A DNA stretch of 21,685 nucleotides from Clostridia bacterium (GTDB lineage Bacteria > Bacillota > Clostridia > Oscillospirales > Ruminococcaceae). Below the pieces are notes generated by a model. That model worked only from the letters and a program-made list of their open reading frames with translations, searched no databases and was not told where the DNA came from. Below are positions 21,371 to 21,685 of this stretch, one piece after another. The number at the start of each line of letters is the position of its first letter. Position 1 is the first letter of the stretch. The stretch covers positions 1-21,685 of the forward strand of contig JAGKVC010000048.1 in assembly GCA_021152595.1 (NCBI GenBank). Direction: 5' to 3'. A program made the translations under genes and the position numbers.

Positions 21371-21685
21371 ATGGTTCTTTGCAGCAACTGTAAAAAGCGC
21401 CCTGCGATTGTGTTTATTACCTCAATGCACGGCTCGGAAAAGCGGAACGAGGGCTTGTGCCTTGTCTGCGCGAAGAAGCTGAATATTCCGCAGGTTGCCG
21501 AATATATGGAGCATATGGGCATCTCGGATGAAGATATCGAGCAGATGAGCGATCAGATGATGGATCTGCTTGATAATGAGGATGAAAACTTTGAGATGGG
21601 CGGTGCCAGCACCATGCCGGGCTTCATCCAGCGGCTCTTCACCGATCATCCCGTAACGGATGCGGAGAAGGAGCAGCCGAAGGAC
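21371..21685 (+). CDS. N-terminus of a ClpC-like protease ATPase with zinc ribbon (partial)
   Basis: The first 105 residues are present; the gene runs off the window end. They contain two CxxC pairs (C4-x2-C7 and C30-x2-C33) forming a zinc ribbon with 'KKRPAIVFIT' between, as in McsA and in the N-terminus of a group of ClpC-type AAA+ proteins in Clostridia. An acidic helical stretch (MGISDEDIEQMSDQMMDLL) and a linker follow, like those joining this ribbon to the ATPase modules. The stand-alone alternative is an McsA-like adaptor; the missing sequence decides. GGAG (21362-21365) precedes ATG 21371. It lies beside genes for envelope proteins, but ClpC itself acts in the cytoplasm on unfolded proteins with ClpP. 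Confidence 0.65.
   Translation, partial: MVLCSNCKKRPAIVFITSMHGSEKRNEGLCLVCAKKLNIPQVAEYMEHMGISDEDIEQMSDQMMDLLDNEDENFEMGGASTMPGFIQRLFTDHPVTDAEKEQPKD

Overview
The window is a plus-strand segment of about 55% GC with tightly packed genes, from a low-GC-lineage Gram-positive (Firmicutes) chromosome, most likely a Ruminococcus-like member of the Oscillospiraceae. The support is: strong AAAGGAG-type ribosome sites, lipoproteins with an LSGC lipobox, a dockerin-type calcium loop in one lipoprotein, an ecfA1-ecfA2-ecfT-truA block, and a DUF5711-CvpA-ClpC-like block as in Clostridia. The assignment is inference from gene content. No rRNA, tRNA, CRISPR array, transposase or phage gene was seen. Every supported gene reads on the plus strand.

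Region 1 (1-2945) holds the tail of an unidentified gene and three tandem, diverged paralogues of an unnamed envelope family: one membrane-anchored protein and two lipoproteins. The second carries a single dockerin-like EF-hand loop just after the lipid anchor. The third is broken: its C-terminal part continues in another frame, and a segment of about 60 residues present in its neighbour is missing. A strong promoter lies directly in front of the third gene.

Region 2 (2980-7666) has an SseB-like protein, a tiny Ala-rich protein and a His/Ser-repeat membrane protein (these last two share an N-terminal motif), then ruvB, a papain/C39-like putative cysteine peptidase, an unknown 117-residue protein, a GyrI-like ligand-binding protein and a small membrane protein.

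Region 3 (7800-13016) starts with a 460-residue phosphoglucosamine-mutase (GlmM) homologue in which all four active-site loops are altered, so it is probably a pseudoenzyme; I consider this the most interesting gene. It is followed by a cytidine-deaminase-like protein overlapping a Nudix hydrolase, a membrane protein, an RlmI-type methyltransferase, a GNAT and a chloramphenicol-acetyltransferase-type acyltransferase coupled by a 4-base overlap, and a small lipoprotein.

Region 4 (13068-21685) encodes the general vitamin-uptake energy-coupling module (EcfA1, EcfA2, EcfT), a YfhO-type membrane glycosyltransferase-like protein, the tRNA pseudouridine synthase TruA, a DUF5711 membrane protein, an enlarged CvpA-like protein, and the start of a ClpC-like protease ATPase with an N-terminal zinc ribbon, cut by the window end. 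A perfect consensus housekeeping promoter lies inside the DUF5711 gene and probably helps transcribe cvpA. A strong hairpin follows cvpA. No intergenic gap exceeds 300 bases.
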